Of a stretch of DNA of 64,000 bases, positions 32,941 to 44,487 are shown in pieces (position 1 is the first letter of the stretch; the number at the start of each line of letters is the position of its first letter). The stretch spans positions 454,480-518,479 of the forward strand of contig NZ_JIAW01000003.1 of the NCBI RefSeq assembly GCF_000620625.1. Direction: 5' to 3'. Below the pieces are notes generated by a model that was given only the letters and a program-made list of their open reading frames with translations, did no database searches and had not been told where the DNA came from. The position numbers and the translations under genes were made by a program. Source of the DNA: Mycobacterium sp. URHB0044 (GTDB lineage: Bacteria; Actinomycetota; Actinomycetes; Mycobacteriales; Mycobacteriaceae).

Positions 32941-33876
32941 TCAGACCAGCTCCAGACCTGGATCTTGCTGGCTGAAGCTGAACGAGCGCGAGACGGCCAC
33001 GGCCTGTGCCCGCGTTCTGACGCCGAGCTTCCCCAACACGCTGTGGACGTGGTTCTTGACGGTATGCAGCGCGATGCAGAGCTGGTCTGCAATATCGCGG
33101 TTCGACAGTCCCATTTCCAGCATGCGCAGGATCTGAATCTCGCGTGCGGTCAGAACTAGTTCCTCCGCGCTGGGTTTACGCTCCGCCGCAAGCGTCGAAA
33201 GGCGGCGAAGCAGAATCGCCGAAACCTTCGGCGAACAGACGGACTCGCCGTGGCTGAGCTTGTGAATCAACAAGTGCAGATCGTCGAGCGACTCAGACCG
33301 GAGGTGATAGCCAGTTACTCCGGCCTCGGCGCACGCGACGATCGTCGATTCGTCGTCCTCCGACACTCCTACGGCGATCACCTTGGCGGCAGGACTGGTC
33401 GAGGTCGCCATTTTCAGCAAAGTCGCACTGTCTCTAGTCGACACAGTAAGCAGAACGATGTCCGGCGTGCATCCTTCGAGCGCCGACTTCAGTGACAGCA
33501 AATCCCACGCAACCGTGGATTCGACGGCATCATTCACGGCCAACAACGTGACGAGATTCTCGCGATATAGCGTGCAGTCATCTACGACCAAGATCCTGGT
33601 CGGACCCCGTACACAATCGCTCGGCGCGACTCCGAATCCGAACGCTCGATCCCGCGTGTCACCGAGTGGCTCCAGGAGGTCCGTCGACCCGTGCAGCGAA
33701 GCTACGAGGCCGCGCAAATCAGTCGGCAACGCTCCATCACGAGCGTGCTTCGGCCAGCCGCCGAACGACGCCCTCGCAGATACTCGACCGTCCTCAGCAA
33801 ACCCGCCGACGATGCTCTTCGGTACGCACGTATTGTTTGCCATAATCACGTCACCGTGATCATTTGCTCGCCCCAT
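32941..33876 (-). CDS. LuxR/NarL-family regulator with Asp-less receiver (copy E)
   Basis: About 311 aa from ATG 33876 (preceded by GGGGGTCGGGG); ATG 33843 is an alternative. A ~95-residue N-terminal extension precedes the receiver-like domain ILVVDDCTLYRENL. The phosphoacceptor site is IVLLTVSTRD (Thr for Asp) and the switch Lys is Arg (GYHLRSES). HTH: LTAREIQILRMLEMGLSNRDIADQL, ALHTVKNHVHSVLGKLGVRTRAQAVAVSR. It is the outermost copy, next to the end of the cholesterol operon. Its upstream region has a GATAGT hexamer on the minus strand (33981-33976) but not the TGTACG -35 of the other copies, so it may be differently controlled. Confidence 0.8.
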   Translation of the reverse strand: MGRANDHGDVIMANNTCVPKSIVGGFAEDGRVSARASFGGWPKHARDGALPTDLRGLVASLHGSTDLLEPLGDTRDRAFGFGVAPSDCVRGPTRILVVDDCTLYRENLVTLLAVNDAVESTVAWDLLSLKSALEGCTPDIVLLTVSTRDSATLLKMATSTSPAAKVIAVGVSEDDESTIVACAEAGVTGYHLRSESLDDLHLLIHKLSHGESVCSPKVSAILLRRLSTLAAERKPSAEELVLTAREIQILRMLEMGLSNRDIADQLCIALHTVKNHVHSVLGKLGVRTRAQAVAVSRSFSFSQQDPGLELV

Positions 33877-34051
33877 CCCCGACCCCCGTTTCGCATACCG
33901 GACCCTCGACTTCGCATGCTGGCCCACGTTTTGCGTGTCAGCCCTAGTGGAGCATACGGCCAATCGGCAATATTGACTATCTAGCCAAAAAGGGCACGAA
34001 TTACGGCATCCGCCCTGCAAACTTTGCTAGATCTGAACCGCCGCGCGTACC

Positions 34052-34070
34052 GGTGCCTCCTGGAGGCGCC
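34052..34070 (-). terminator. Possible short terminator after ltp2
   Basis: GGYGCC stem (6 bp with one G-U pair) around a 7-base loop (TCCTGGA), three bases after the ltp2 stop, without a U-tract. Weak evidence; it would close the cyp125-ltp2 operon. Confidence 0.3.
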
Positions 34071-34072
34071 AG

Positions 34073-35242
34073 CTAACCGAGGATGAGACCGGACGTCGGC
34101 ACGCCGGTGCCTGCCGTGACGAGCACGTGCTCGACGTCGGGCACCGGATTGACCGAAGTGCCGCGCAACTGCCGCACGCCTTCGGCGATGCCGTTCATGC
34201 CGTGGATGTAGGCCTCGCCGAGTTGGCCGCCATGGGTGTTGATCGGCAGCCGGCCACCAATCTCGATGGCGCCATCGGCGATGAAGTCCTTCGCCTCGCC
34301 CCAGCCGCAGAAGCCCAGCTCCTCCAGCTGAATCAGGGTGAACGGCGTGAAGTGGTCATACAGAATCGCGGTCTGGATGTCGGTCGGCTGGAGCCCCGAT
34401 TGCGCCCAGAGCTGCTGGCCGACCAGGCCCATTTCGGGGAGCCCGTCCAGTTCCGGTCGGTAATAGCTCACCATGGAGTACTGATCGGGGCTGGCGCCCT
34501 GGGCAGCCGCCTCGATGATGGCGGGCCGGTTCTTCAGATCCTTGGCCCGCTCCGCCGACACGATGACCAGGGCGACGGCGCCGTCGGTCTCCTGGCAGCA
34601 GTCCAGCAGTCGGAGCGGTTCGGCGATCCACCGCGAGCTCTGGTGCTCCTCGATGGTGATCGGCTTCTCGTAGAAGTACGCCTTCGGGTTCTTCGCGGCG
34701 TGCTTGCGATCGGCGACGGAGACCGCGCCGAAGTCCTTGCTGGTCGCACCGGACAGATGCATGTACCGCTTGGCGATCATCGCCACTTGTGCTGCGGGGG
34801 TGGACAATCCGTGCGGATACGAGAAGGAGTTGTCCACGCCCGTCGAGTCGGCATTCTCCACCAGCCGCGTCTGCACCTGGCCGAACCGCATGCCCGAGCG
34901 TTCGTTGAACGCGCGGTAGGCCACCACGCAGTCCGCCACACCGGTGGCGACCGCGACGGCCGCCTGCTGCACCGTCGCACAAGCCGCACCGCCGCCGTGG
35001 TGGATCTTGGAGAAGAACTTCAGGTCTCCAATGCCAGTGGCACGCGCGACGGCGATCTCGGTGTTGGAGTCCATCGTGAACGTCGTCATGCCGTCCACGT
35101 CCGCTGGCGTCAACCCGGCATCGTCGAGTGCGTCGAGCACGGCCTCGGCGGCCAGCCGAAGCTCACTACGGCCGGAATTCTTGGAGAAGTCCGTGGCGCC
35201 GATGCCGACGATGGCCGCCTTGCCCGATAGTTCGCCGCTCAC
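34073..35242 (-). CDS. ltp2: Lipid-transfer/aldolase Ltp2 (cholesterol side chain)
   Basis: A 389-aa thiolase-fold protein matching Ltp2 (Rv3540c): AAIVGIGATDFSKNSGRSELRLA, FFSKIHHGGGAACATVQQAA, TQLVEN-like loop, ADRKHAAKNPKAYFYEKPIT, DHFTPFTLIQLEELGFC and NTHGGQLGEAYIHGMNGI. The family lacks the thiolase Cys and acts, with the DUF35 domain of ChsH2, as the retro-aldolase that releases propionyl-CoA from the 17-hydroxy C22 side-chain thioester, leaving androstenedione. Last gene of the operon; it overlaps chsH1 by four bases (stop/start). Confidence 0.92.
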   Translation of the reverse strand: MSGELSGKAAIVGIGATDFSKNSGRSELRLAAEAVLDALDDAGLTPADVDGMTTFTMDSNTEIAVARATGIGDLKFFSKIHHGGGAACATVQQAAVAVATGVADCVVAYRAFNERSGMRFGQVQTRLVENADSTGVDNSFSYPHGLSTPAAQVAMIAKRYMHLSGATSKDFGAVSVADRKHAAKNPKAYFYEKPITIEEHQSSRWIAEPLRLLDCCQETDGAVALVIVSAERAKDLKNRPAIIEAAAQGASPDQYSMVSYYRPELDGLPEMGLVGQQLWAQSGLQPTDIQTAILYDHFTPFTLIQLEELGFCGWGEAKDFIADGAIEIGGRLPINTHGGQLGEAYIHGMNGIAEGVRQLRGTSVNPVPDVEHVLVTAGTGVPTSGLILG

Positions 35243-35643
35243 GCGACCCCTCCCATGACCAGCGTCGCATTGGCGATGACGTGATCGCCAAGGCTGTTGC
35301 TGCCCTTGATCTTCAACGTGATGAGTCCGTCGTCGACGGCCGTCACCTCACCGGTGAACGTCACCGTGTCGTAGGCGTACCACGGCACGCCGAGCCGCAG
35401 TGCGATCGACTTGATCACCGCGTTCGGGCCTGCCCAGTCGGTGATGAAGCGCTGCACGAGGCCGGTGTCGGTCAGGATGTTGACGAAGATGTCCTTGGAC
35501 CCCTTGGCCTGCGCCTTGTCCCGGTCGTGGTGCACGTCCTGGTAGTCCCGGGTCGCGATGGCGGTCGACACGATGAACGTGGGATCGCCGTAGAAACTCA
35601 ACTCGGGCAGTTTCGTGCCGACCTCCATCGTTGGCGCGCTCAT
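35239..35643 (-). CDS. chsH1: ChsH1, MaoC-like enoyl-CoA hydratase subunit
   Basis: A 134-aa MaoC-type hot-dog protein corresponding to Rv3541c. It has the conserved DYQDVHHDRDKAQAKG hydratase motif (Asp and His) and the FVNILTDTGLVQRFITDW helix. With ChsH2 it forms the heterotetrameric hydratase that adds water to the C22 side-chain enoyl-CoA. ATG 35643 forms ATGA with the chsH2 stop; the ORF could be read 10 codons further up but the overlap and homology support this start. Confidence 0.92.
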   Translation of the reverse strand: MSAPTMEVGTKLPELSFYGDPTFIVSTAIATRDYQDVHHDRDKAQAKGSKDIFVNILTDTGLVQRFITDWAGPNAVIKSIALRLGVPWYAYDTVTFTGEVTAVDDGLITLKIKGSNSLGDHVIANATLVMGGVA

Positions 35644-36599
35644 GCGTCCGGCTCCCACGCGTAGAGCGTCCACGCCGGTCCGACGTTGTTCTCCGGAAAG
35701 TCGATGTACGTTGCGCGGACGGGCATTCCGACCTCCACAGCCGCGGGATCGACATTGCGAAGCTCACCGAGCATCCGGACCCCCTCTTCGAGTTCGACGA
35801 GCGCGATGACGAACGGCAACGTGCGGCCGGGCACCTTGGGAGCGTGGTGCACGACGAAACTGAACACGGTGCCCTTGCCGCTGGCGACCTGATATTCGGT
35901 CTCCAGCTCCTTGTCCAGCCAGAGCGCGGGCACAGGCGGGTGCTGCAGGCTGCCGTCGGCGCGCTTCTGGATGCGCAGTTCGTGGGCGTTGACACCGTCC
36001 CAGAAGAACTTGGTGTCCTTCGACGACGCGGGCCGCATCATGGCGTCGGCGTCGAGGTCGTCGGGCACGGGTGCCGCGGTGGAAGCCTGATCGGCGGGGA
36101 TGAACTTCATGATGCGCCAAAGCATTTCGGCAACGTCCTCGTCGCCGACCTGCCAGGTGATCTTCTGGTTGATGAAGTAGCCCTCGCCGAGGGCCGTCTG
36201 CTTTGGTCCGACGACGTCGGTCAACTCGGCGGCCACACTGACCACCTCGCCGGGACGCAGATACCGGTGATAGGTCTGCTCGCAATTGGTCGCGACGACG
36301 CCGACATAGCCTGCGTTGTCGAACAATTCGATGATCTTGCCGAGCGGATCGTCGTCGGGACGGACGCCGCCAAGACCCATCATGGTCCAGACCTGGATCA
36401 TGGCGGGGGGCGCGACGACGCCAGGATGGCCTGCGGCCTTCGCAGCCGCCTCGTCGACGTAGATGGGGTTGCGGTCACCGATGGCGTCGAGCCAGTGATC
36501 GATCATCGGCTCGTTGACGGGGTGTCGCCCCGCGCGCGGCTTGCTCCGGCCGGCCGCCTTGACCTTGTCGATCTCGGCCTGGAAATCGTCCGCGCTCAT
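35640..36599 (-). CDS. chsH2: ChsH2, MaoC-like hydratase fused to DUF35 domain
   Basis: A 319-aa homologue of Rv3542c. The N-terminal ~180 residues are a MaoC-like hot-dog domain (RHPVNEPMIDHWLDAIGDRNPIYVD, HPGVVAPPAMIQVWTM). The C-terminal part is a DUF35 OB-fold (FFWDGVNAHELRIQKRADGSLQHPP, GTVFSFVVHHAPK). The MaoC part pairs with ChsH1 for hydration and the DUF35 part with Ltp2 for retro-aldol cleavage. ATG 36599 is preceded by GAACGGACAAG; an upstream TTG is less likely. Confidence 0.92.
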   Translation of the reverse strand: MSADDFQAEIDKVKAAGRSKPRAGRHPVNEPMIDHWLDAIGDRNPIYVDEAAAKAAGHPGVVAPPAMIQVWTMMGLGGVRPDDDPLGKIIELFDNAGYVGVVATNCEQTYHRYLRPGEVVSVAAELTDVVGPKQTALGEGYFINQKITWQVGDEDVAEMLWRIMKFIPADQASTAAPVPDDLDADAMMRPASSKDTKFFWDGVNAHELRIQKRADGSLQHPPVPALWLDKELETEYQVASGKGTVFSFVVHHAPKVPGRTLPFVIALVELEEGVRMLGELRNVDPAAVEVGMPVRATYIDFPENNVGPAWTLYAWEPDA

Positions 36600-36627
36600 A
36601 CTTGTCCGTTCTTCGCGCAAGCGCTCA

Positions 36628-37791
36628 TCACCGCGGGACCCTCGGCACCTTGAGCCCCGACGCCGCGATCATCTCGCGCATCACCTCGTTGACCCCACCG
36701 CCGAAGGTGATCACCAGGTTGCGCTTGGACTGCACGTCCAGCCACTCGAGCAGCTCCGCGGTTTCGGGGTCGGCCGGGTTGCCGTGGGCACCGACGACCG
36801 CCTCCGCGAGCCGCCCGATGTACTGAATGCGCTCGGTACCAAAGACCTTGGTCGCCGCCGCGTCGGCGACGTCGATGTTCTCCCCGGACGCCGCGACCTG
36901 CCAGTTGAGCAGTTCGTTGATCCGCCACATCGCCTTGATCTCACCCAGCGAACGCTTGACGTCGTCGTGGTCGAGCGGAGTCTTGCCGTTGCTGCCTGGC
37001 TTGGACGCCCACGCGTGTACGCGGTCGTAGATGGCGGCGACCCGACCGGCGGGACCGAGCATCACCCGCTCGTTGTTGAGCTGGGTGGTGATCAGCCGCC
37101 AGCCGCCGTTCTCCTCGCCGACGAGCATGTCGGCAGGCACCCGCACGTCGCTGTAATAGGTGGCGTTGGTGTGGTGCGCGCCGTCGGAAAGGATCATCGG
37201 GGTCCAGGAGTAGCCGGGATCCTTCGTGTCGACGATCAGGATCGAAATACCCTTGTGCTTAACGGCTTCCGGATCGGTCCGGCACGCCAGCCAGATGTAG
37301 TCGGCGTCGTGCCCACCGGTGGTGAAGACCTTCTGCCCGTTGACGATGTACTCGTCGCCGTGGCGGACCGCGGTGGTGCGCAACGACGCCAGATCGGTGC
37401 CGGCATCCGGTTCGGTGTAGCCGATCGCGAAGTGCACCTCGCCGGCGAGGATGCCCGGCAGGAACTTCTTCTTCTGCAACTCGCTGCCGAACTGCTGCAA
37501 CGTCGGCCCGACGGTCTGCAGCGTGACGGCGGGCAGCGGGACGTCGGCCCGTTGCGCCTCGTTGACGAAGATCGACTGCTCGATGGGGCCGTATCCCAGT
37601 CCGCCGAATTCCTTGGGCCAGCCGACGCCCAACTTGCCGTCCGAGCCCATCCGCTTGATCACCGCCCGGTAGGCCTCGTTGTGCCGGTCGGACTCCATCG
37701 CCTTGGCTTCTTCTGGCGAGATGAGGTTCGAAAAGTACTGCCGCAGTTCGGCTTGCAGCTGACGCTGCTCGGGGGTCAGTTCGATGTACAT
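36628..37791 (-). CDS. fadE29: Acyl-CoA dehydrogenase subunit ChsE2 (FadE29)
   Basis: A 387-aa acyl-CoA dehydrogenase matching Rv3543c. Visible: GVGWPKEFGGLGYGPIEQSIF, HFAIGYTEPDAGTDLASLRTTA (flavin/substrate loop), VNGQKVFTTGGHDADYIWL, and a C-terminal GGGVNEVMREMIAASGLKVPR. With ChsE1 it forms the alpha2beta2 dehydrogenase acting on the 3-carbon side-chain CoA thioester. Start ATG 37791 overlaps the end of chsE1 by 16 bases; the longer frame upstream is a shadow of chsE1. Confidence 0.92.
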   Translation of the reverse strand: MYIELTPEQRQLQAELRQYFSNLISPEEAKAMESDRHNEAYRAVIKRMGSDGKLGVGWPKEFGGLGYGPIEQSIFVNEAQRADVPLPAVTLQTVGPTLQQFGSELQKKKFLPGILAGEVHFAIGYTEPDAGTDLASLRTTAVRHGDEYIVNGQKVFTTGGHDADYIWLACRTDPEAVKHKGISILIVDTKDPGYSWTPMILSDGAHHTNATYYSDVRVPADMLVGEENGGWRLITTQLNNERVMLGPAGRVAAIYDRVHAWASKPGSNGKTPLDHDDVKRSLGEIKAMWRINELLNWQVAASGENIDVADAAATKVFGTERIQYIGRLAEAVVGAHGNPADPETAELLEWLDVQSKRNLVITFGGGVNEVMREMIAASGLKVPRVPR

Positions 37792-38795
37792 AGCGCTCCC
37801 ACCAGATCGAGGCGGTGTGACGGACCGCCGAGCAGCCGGGTCAGGTCCTTGATCGTCGAGTAGTAGCGGTCCATCGGGTAGGCGATGTCCATGCCCATGC
37901 CGCCATGCAGATGGTGGCAGAGCTGCATCACCGGTGGCGCCTGCGACGTCACCCAGTACCCGAGGACGTCGAGGTCCTCGTCGGCGTCCCGACCTTCCGA
38001 CAACCGCCAGATCACCGACGTGGACACCAGCGAGATGGTGCGCGACGCGATGTACACCTCGGCGAGCTGCGCCGCCACGGTCTGGAACGTCGAAAGCGGC
38101 CTGCCGAACTGCTCGCGACTGGCCACGTAATCCGCCGTCAGCCGCAGCGCTCCCGCGACGAGTCCTGCGGCGAACGCACCCGTCGTCGCCAGCACCAGCT
38201 GGTTGACTCGACGTACCGAAGCGCCCGCGAGGACGTCGGCATCGGGGACCGTGACGCCGTCGAACGTCACCACGTACTCGTCGGAGTGGTTCGAGGTGGG
38301 GGTCTTCGTCAGCGTCACGCCGGGCGTCTTGGGAGACACCACCACCACCGCGTTGTCGGCAGTGACGACGAGCCAATCCGCTTGTTCTGCATGGGGAACG
38401 CCGACCTTGGTGCCCGACAGCTTTCCGCCGGCGAAGACCGTGCCAGGCCGCTCCGGCAACGAGGAACCCGGCTCGTTCAGTGCGGCCGAGAGCAGGCCGC
38501 CCTTCGCCACCCCTGCCAGGAAACGGTCCTGCTGTTCGTCGGACGCCAAATCCAGCAGCGGCACCAGGCCGAGGCCCAGCGTGGCCAGCGCCGGGCTGAC
38601 GGTGCCATGCCGACCGATCTCCGTGAGCGCCGTGGCGATCTCGGGTAGACCCACCCCGTCGCCGCCGAGACGTTCGGGAACGCCGAGGGCGATCACTCCC
38701 CCGTCCACCAGCGCGGCCCAGCTGTTGTCACGCCCGAGAGCAGAGGTCACCACGTCGGCGACGGCCTGCTGCTCGGGGTCCGGACTGAAATCCAC
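37776..38795 (-). CDS. fadE28: Acyl-CoA dehydrogenase subunit ChsE1 (FadE28)
   Basis: A 339-aa short acyl-CoA dehydrogenase homologue of Rv3544c. N-terminal helices are MDFSPDPEQQAVADVVTSAL; the C-terminal four-helix bundle has SREQFGRPLSTFQTVAAQLAEVYIASRT and a CHHLHGGMGMDIAYPMDRYYSTIKDL end. It partners FadE29/ChsE2 in the heterotetramer and works with ChsH1/H2 downstream. It lies 67 bases after cyp125 on the same transcript and is probably KstR-controlled from the cyp125-fadA5 promoter. Confidence 0.92.
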   Translation of the reverse strand: MDFSPDPEQQAVADVVTSALGRDNSWAALVDGGVIALGVPERLGGDGVGLPEIATALTEIGRHGTVSPALATLGLGLVPLLDLASDEQQDRFLAGVAKGGLLSAALNEPGSSLPERPGTVFAGGKLSGTKVGVPHAEQADWLVVTADNAVVVVSPKTPGVTLTKTPTSNHSDEYVVTFDGVTVPDADVLAGASVRRVNQLVLATTGAFAAGLVAGALRLTADYVASREQFGRPLSTFQTVAAQLAEVYIASRTISLVSTSVIWRLSEGRDADEDLDVLGYWVTSQAPPVMQLCHHLHGGMGMDIAYPMDRYYSTIKDLTRLLGGPSHRLDLVGALCTSN

Positions 38796-38862
38796 CGAAT
38801 CCTCCTTGATTCAAATGCGCTGGTGCGGCGATTCAATTGCGCTGGTGCGCCGGTGCGGCGGG

Positions 38863-40110
38863 TCAGTGCGCGGCGCTGGCGCCGGTGTAGTCGACCTGCC
38901 AGTGCTTGATGCCGTTGAGCCATCCCGACCGTAGCCGCTCGGGTTCGCCGACCGGCTTGAGGTCGGGCATGTGATCGGCGACGGCGTTGAAGATGAGGTT
39001 GATCGTCATCCGGGCCAGGTTGGCGCCGATGCAGAAGTGGGCACCGGTGCCGCCGAAGCCGACGTGCGGGTTCGGGTCGCGCAGGATGTTGAACGAGTGC
39101 GGGTCTTCGAAGACGTCCTCGTCGAAGTTGGCGGAGCGGTAGGACATCACCAGCCGCTGGCCCTTCTTGATCGGTACGCCCGCCAGCTCGGTGTCCTCGA
39201 GTGCGGTGCGCTGGAACGCCGACACCGGGGTGGCCCAGCGGATGATCTCGTCGGCCGTCGTGGACGGCCGCTCCTTCTTGAACAGCTCCCACTGATCCGG
39301 GTTGTCCGCCAGCGCGATCATGCCGTGGGTGATCGAGTTGCGGGTGGTCTCGTTGCCCGCCACGGCGAGCATGATGACGAAGAACCCGAACTCGTCGTCC
39401 GACAGCTTCTCGCCGTCGATGTCGGCCTGGATCAGGGTCGTGACGATGTCGTCGGTGGGGTTCTTGCCCCGCTCATCGGCCATGGCCATCGCGTACATGA
39501 TCAGTTCCATCGAGGACTGGGCCGGATCGACGTCGGCGAACTCGGGATCCTCGCCGCCGGTCATCTCGTTCGACCAGCGGAACAACTTGTCGCGATCGTC
39601 CTGCGGGACGCCGAGCAGCCCGGCGATGGCCTGCAGCGGCAGCTCGCACGACACCTGCTCGACGAAGTCGCCGGTGCCCTCGGTGGCCGCGGTCTTGGCG
39701 ATGTTCTGGGCCCGCTGCGCGAGCTCCTCTTCCAGACGACCGATGGCGCGTGGCGTGAAGCCGCGCGAGATGATCTTGCGCAGCCGGGTGTGGTGCGGCG
39801 CGTCCATGTTGAGCATGACGTTGCGCTGCAATTCGATGTTCTCGAACGTCATCTCCTGCGGCCAGACCGGGATGGCGCCGTTCAGCCAGCTGGAGAAGAC
39901 GTCGCTGCGACGCGAGACCTCCTTGACGTCGGCATGCTTGGTGACGAGCCAGTAGCCCTTGTCGCCGAAGCCGCCGGTGCCGCCCGGCACGTCGACCCAG
40001 TGGATCGGTTCGGACTTGCGCAGCTCGGCGAGTTCGGCGATCGGCAGTCCGGCGAGGTTGACGTCGGGATCCAGGAAGTCGAAGTCAGCCGGAATATTGG
40101 GGGGTGCCAT
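38863..40110 (-). CDS. cyp125: Cytochrome P450 CYP125 (steroid C26/27-hydroxylase)
   Basis: A 415-aa P450 matching CYP125A1 (Rv3545c). The I-helix oxygen-binding motif is AGNETTRNS (251-259), the K-helix ExxR is in DEIIRW, and the heme-binding loop is FGGTGAHFCIGANLAR with Cys360 as thiolate ligand. It oxidises the terminal methyl of the cholesterol side chain to start its degradation. First gene of the leftward operon; two KstR boxes lie in the 132-base gap shared with the divergent fadA5. Confidence 0.94.
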   Translation of the reverse strand: MAPPNIPADFDFLDPDVNLAGLPIAELAELRKSEPIHWVDVPGGTGGFGDKGYWLVTKHADVKEVSRRSDVFSSWLNGAIPVWPQEMTFENIELQRNVMLNMDAPHHTRLRKIISRGFTPRAIGRLEEELAQRAQNIAKTAATEGTGDFVEQVSCELPLQAIAGLLGVPQDDRDKLFRWSNEMTGGEDPEFADVDPAQSSMELIMYAMAMADERGKNPTDDIVTTLIQADIDGEKLSDDEFGFFVIMLAVAGNETTRNSITHGMIALADNPDQWELFKKERPSTTADEIIRWATPVSAFQRTALEDTELAGVPIKKGQRLVMSYRSANFDEDVFEDPHSFNILRDPNPHVGFGGTGAHFCIGANLARMTINLIFNAVADHMPDLKPVGEPERLRSGWLNGIKHWQVDYTGASAAH

Positions 40111-40139
40111 AACGGGGTGCGCTCCTCTACAACGTCAAT

Positions 40140-40153
40140 TGCAACGTGTTCTA
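40140..40153. promoter_or_regulatory. KstR operator, cyp125 side
   Basis: TGCAACGTGTTCTA matches the KstR consensus TnnAACnnGTTnnA at all fixed positions. It lies 30 bases upstream of cyp125, where repression by KstR, relieved by cholesterol CoA thioesters, is expected. Confidence 0.88.
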
Positions 40154-40218
40154 GTGCCAGTAAAACACGGCTTCACCGCAGATCAAAGGCGTGGCCGCAT
40201 CGCAGCTTGTCAGACTAA

Positions 40219-40232
40219 TGAAACGTGTTCTA
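40219..40232. promoter_or_regulatory. KstR operator, fadA5 side
   Basis: TGAAACGTGTTCTA matches TnnAACnnGTTnnA at all fixed positions. It ends ten bases before the fadA5 ATG, so it overlaps the promoter or ribosome-site region of that gene. Confidence 0.88.
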
Positions 40233-40233
40233 G

Positions 40234-41406
<1,173 letters not shown>

Positions 41407-41793
41407 GTGGTCGACGTCCAGGTCACGGAGACCGAGCGGATCGCCGCAGCGCGGGCGTACATCGACGCGCTGGTGAGCCACGACGCGAGCGACGTGCCGT
41501 TTGCTCCGGACTGCACCCGCATCGAGTTCGGCGCCAAGACGGGATTCTCGGGAAACCACTTGCGCCGCAGCCTGAATGGCGGACCCCAGTATCGCGTCAT
41601 CCAGTCGGCCACCGTCTTGGAGATCGCCGTCGACGGCGACGTGGTTCGGGCCCGGTTCGACCTGCTGACGAAACCCTCGTTCGCCGGCCGGCGCGTCGGC
41701 GCCCACGTCGACGAGACCTTCTTGATCCCCGCCCAAGACGGGAAGATCCATCACATCAAGGCGACCGTCCGCCCGTTCCTGCACAACGGATAG
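41407..41793 (+). CDS. Small NTF2-like/DUF8021-like protein
   Basis: A 128-aa protein starting at GTG 41407, directly after the fadA5 stop, so almost certainly cotranscribed. It begins with a helix (ERIAAARAYIDALVSH) followed by strands and VDETFLIPAQDGKIHHIKATVRPF, a fold outline resembling SnoaL/NTF2-like or DUF8021 proteins. No catalytic residues can be named. Placement in the KstR-controlled fadA5 operon suggests a role in steroid handling, but function is unknown. Confidence 0.75.
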   Translation: MVDVQVTETERIAAARAYIDALVSHDASDVPFAPDCTRIEFGAKTGFSGNHLRRSLNGGPQYRVIQSATVLEIAVDGDVVRARFDLLTKPSFAGRRVGAHVDETFLIPAQDGKIHHIKATVRPFLHNG

Positions 41794-43640
<1,847 letters not shown>

Positions 43641-43657
43641 ATCCCTTGTTTCCCTTG

Positions 43658-44428
43658 TTATTTGATCGCATTGGTGGTGGCGAGATAGTGCGGCGGCTCG
43701 CCACCGCCGTGTACCTCGAGTGATGCGCCGCTGATGTAGGAGGCAGCGTCGGACGCCAGGAATGCCGCGGCCCAGCCCACGTCGGCGGGTTTGGCGAGCC
43801 GGCCGAGTGGCACGTTGGCCGAGATCGCGGCGATGGATTCGGCGTCACCGTAGAACAGTTCGGATTGTTCGGTTTCGACCATGCCCACGACGAGCGAGTT
43901 CACCCGGACCTTGGGCGCCCATTCGACGGCCAGTGTGCTGGTGAGGCTTTCGACGCCCGCCTTGGCCGCGCCGTATGCCGCGGTGCCGGGGGTCGGCCTG
44001 CGCGCGCTGACGCTGGCGACGTTGATGATGGAGCCGCCCTGCGCCTGGGTCTGCATCTGTGCGTTGGCGTGCTGCGAAACCGAGAGCGGGCCAAGCAGAT
44101 TGAGCTCGATGATCTTGGTGCTGAACTTCGCCGAGGCATCCGCCGCGAGGACGTAGGGCGATCCGCCCGCATTGTTGACCACCACGTCGAGCCTGCCGTG
44201 CGCGGCCACGATCGCCTCGATCAGCGCCGCCACCGACTCGTCGTCGCGGACGTCGCACGGGTGGAATTCGTACGGCAGATCGTCGACGGGGCGACGGGCG
44301 CAGGTGACGACCGTCGCGCCCTGACCGGCGAAGACGGCACTGATGCCCGCGCCAACCCCTCGCACGCCGCCGGTCACCAGGACGACCCGGCCATCGAGTT
44401 GCAGATTGATTCCAGCCGCGTCGGTCAC
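43658..44428 (-). CDS. Short-chain dehydrogenase (Rv3549c-like)
   Basis: A 256-aa classical SDR: VLVTGGVRGVGAGISAVFAG, VVNNAGGSPY, VASVSARRPTPGTAAYGAAKAG (Ser-Tyr-Lys) and a C-terminal SYISGASLEVHGGGEP. By synteny it corresponds to Rv3549c, in the KstR2 regulon. It diverges from echA20, and a perfect KstR2 box lies 15 bases upstream of its start. Likely oxidises or reduces a hydroxy group on a CD-ring intermediate; inferred. Confidence 0.88.
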   Translation of the reverse strand: MTDAAGINLQLDGRVVLVTGGVRGVGAGISAVFAGQGATVVTCARRPVDDLPYEFHPCDVRDDESVAALIEAIVAAHGRLDVVVNNAGGSPYVLAADASAKFSTKIIELNLLGPLSVSQHANAQMQTQAQGGSIINVASVSARRPTPGTAAYGAAKAGVESLTSTLAVEWAPKVRVNSLVVGMVETEQSELFYGDAESIAAISANVPLGRLAKPADVGWAAAFLASDAASYISGASLEVHGGGEPPHYLATTNAIK

Positions 44429-44442
44429 TGTGCTAGCGTACC

Positions 44443-44458
44443 AAGCAAGTGCTTGCTT
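44443..44458. promoter_or_regulatory. KstR2 operator between Rv3549c-like SDR and echA20
   Basis: AAGCAAGTGCTTGCTT, a perfect inverted repeat fitting the KstR2 consensus (CAAGnnCTTG core). It is centred in the 59-base divergent gap, so it can control both directions in response to HIP-CoA. Confidence 0.92.
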
Positions 44459-44487
44459 AGGTAGCCATCCCCCAGGAAGTGACCCCC

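Noticed and set aside
34052..34070. Strong intrinsic terminator after ltp2
   Set aside because: Only a 6-bp stem with a wobble pair and no U-tract, so kept only as a low-confidence feature.
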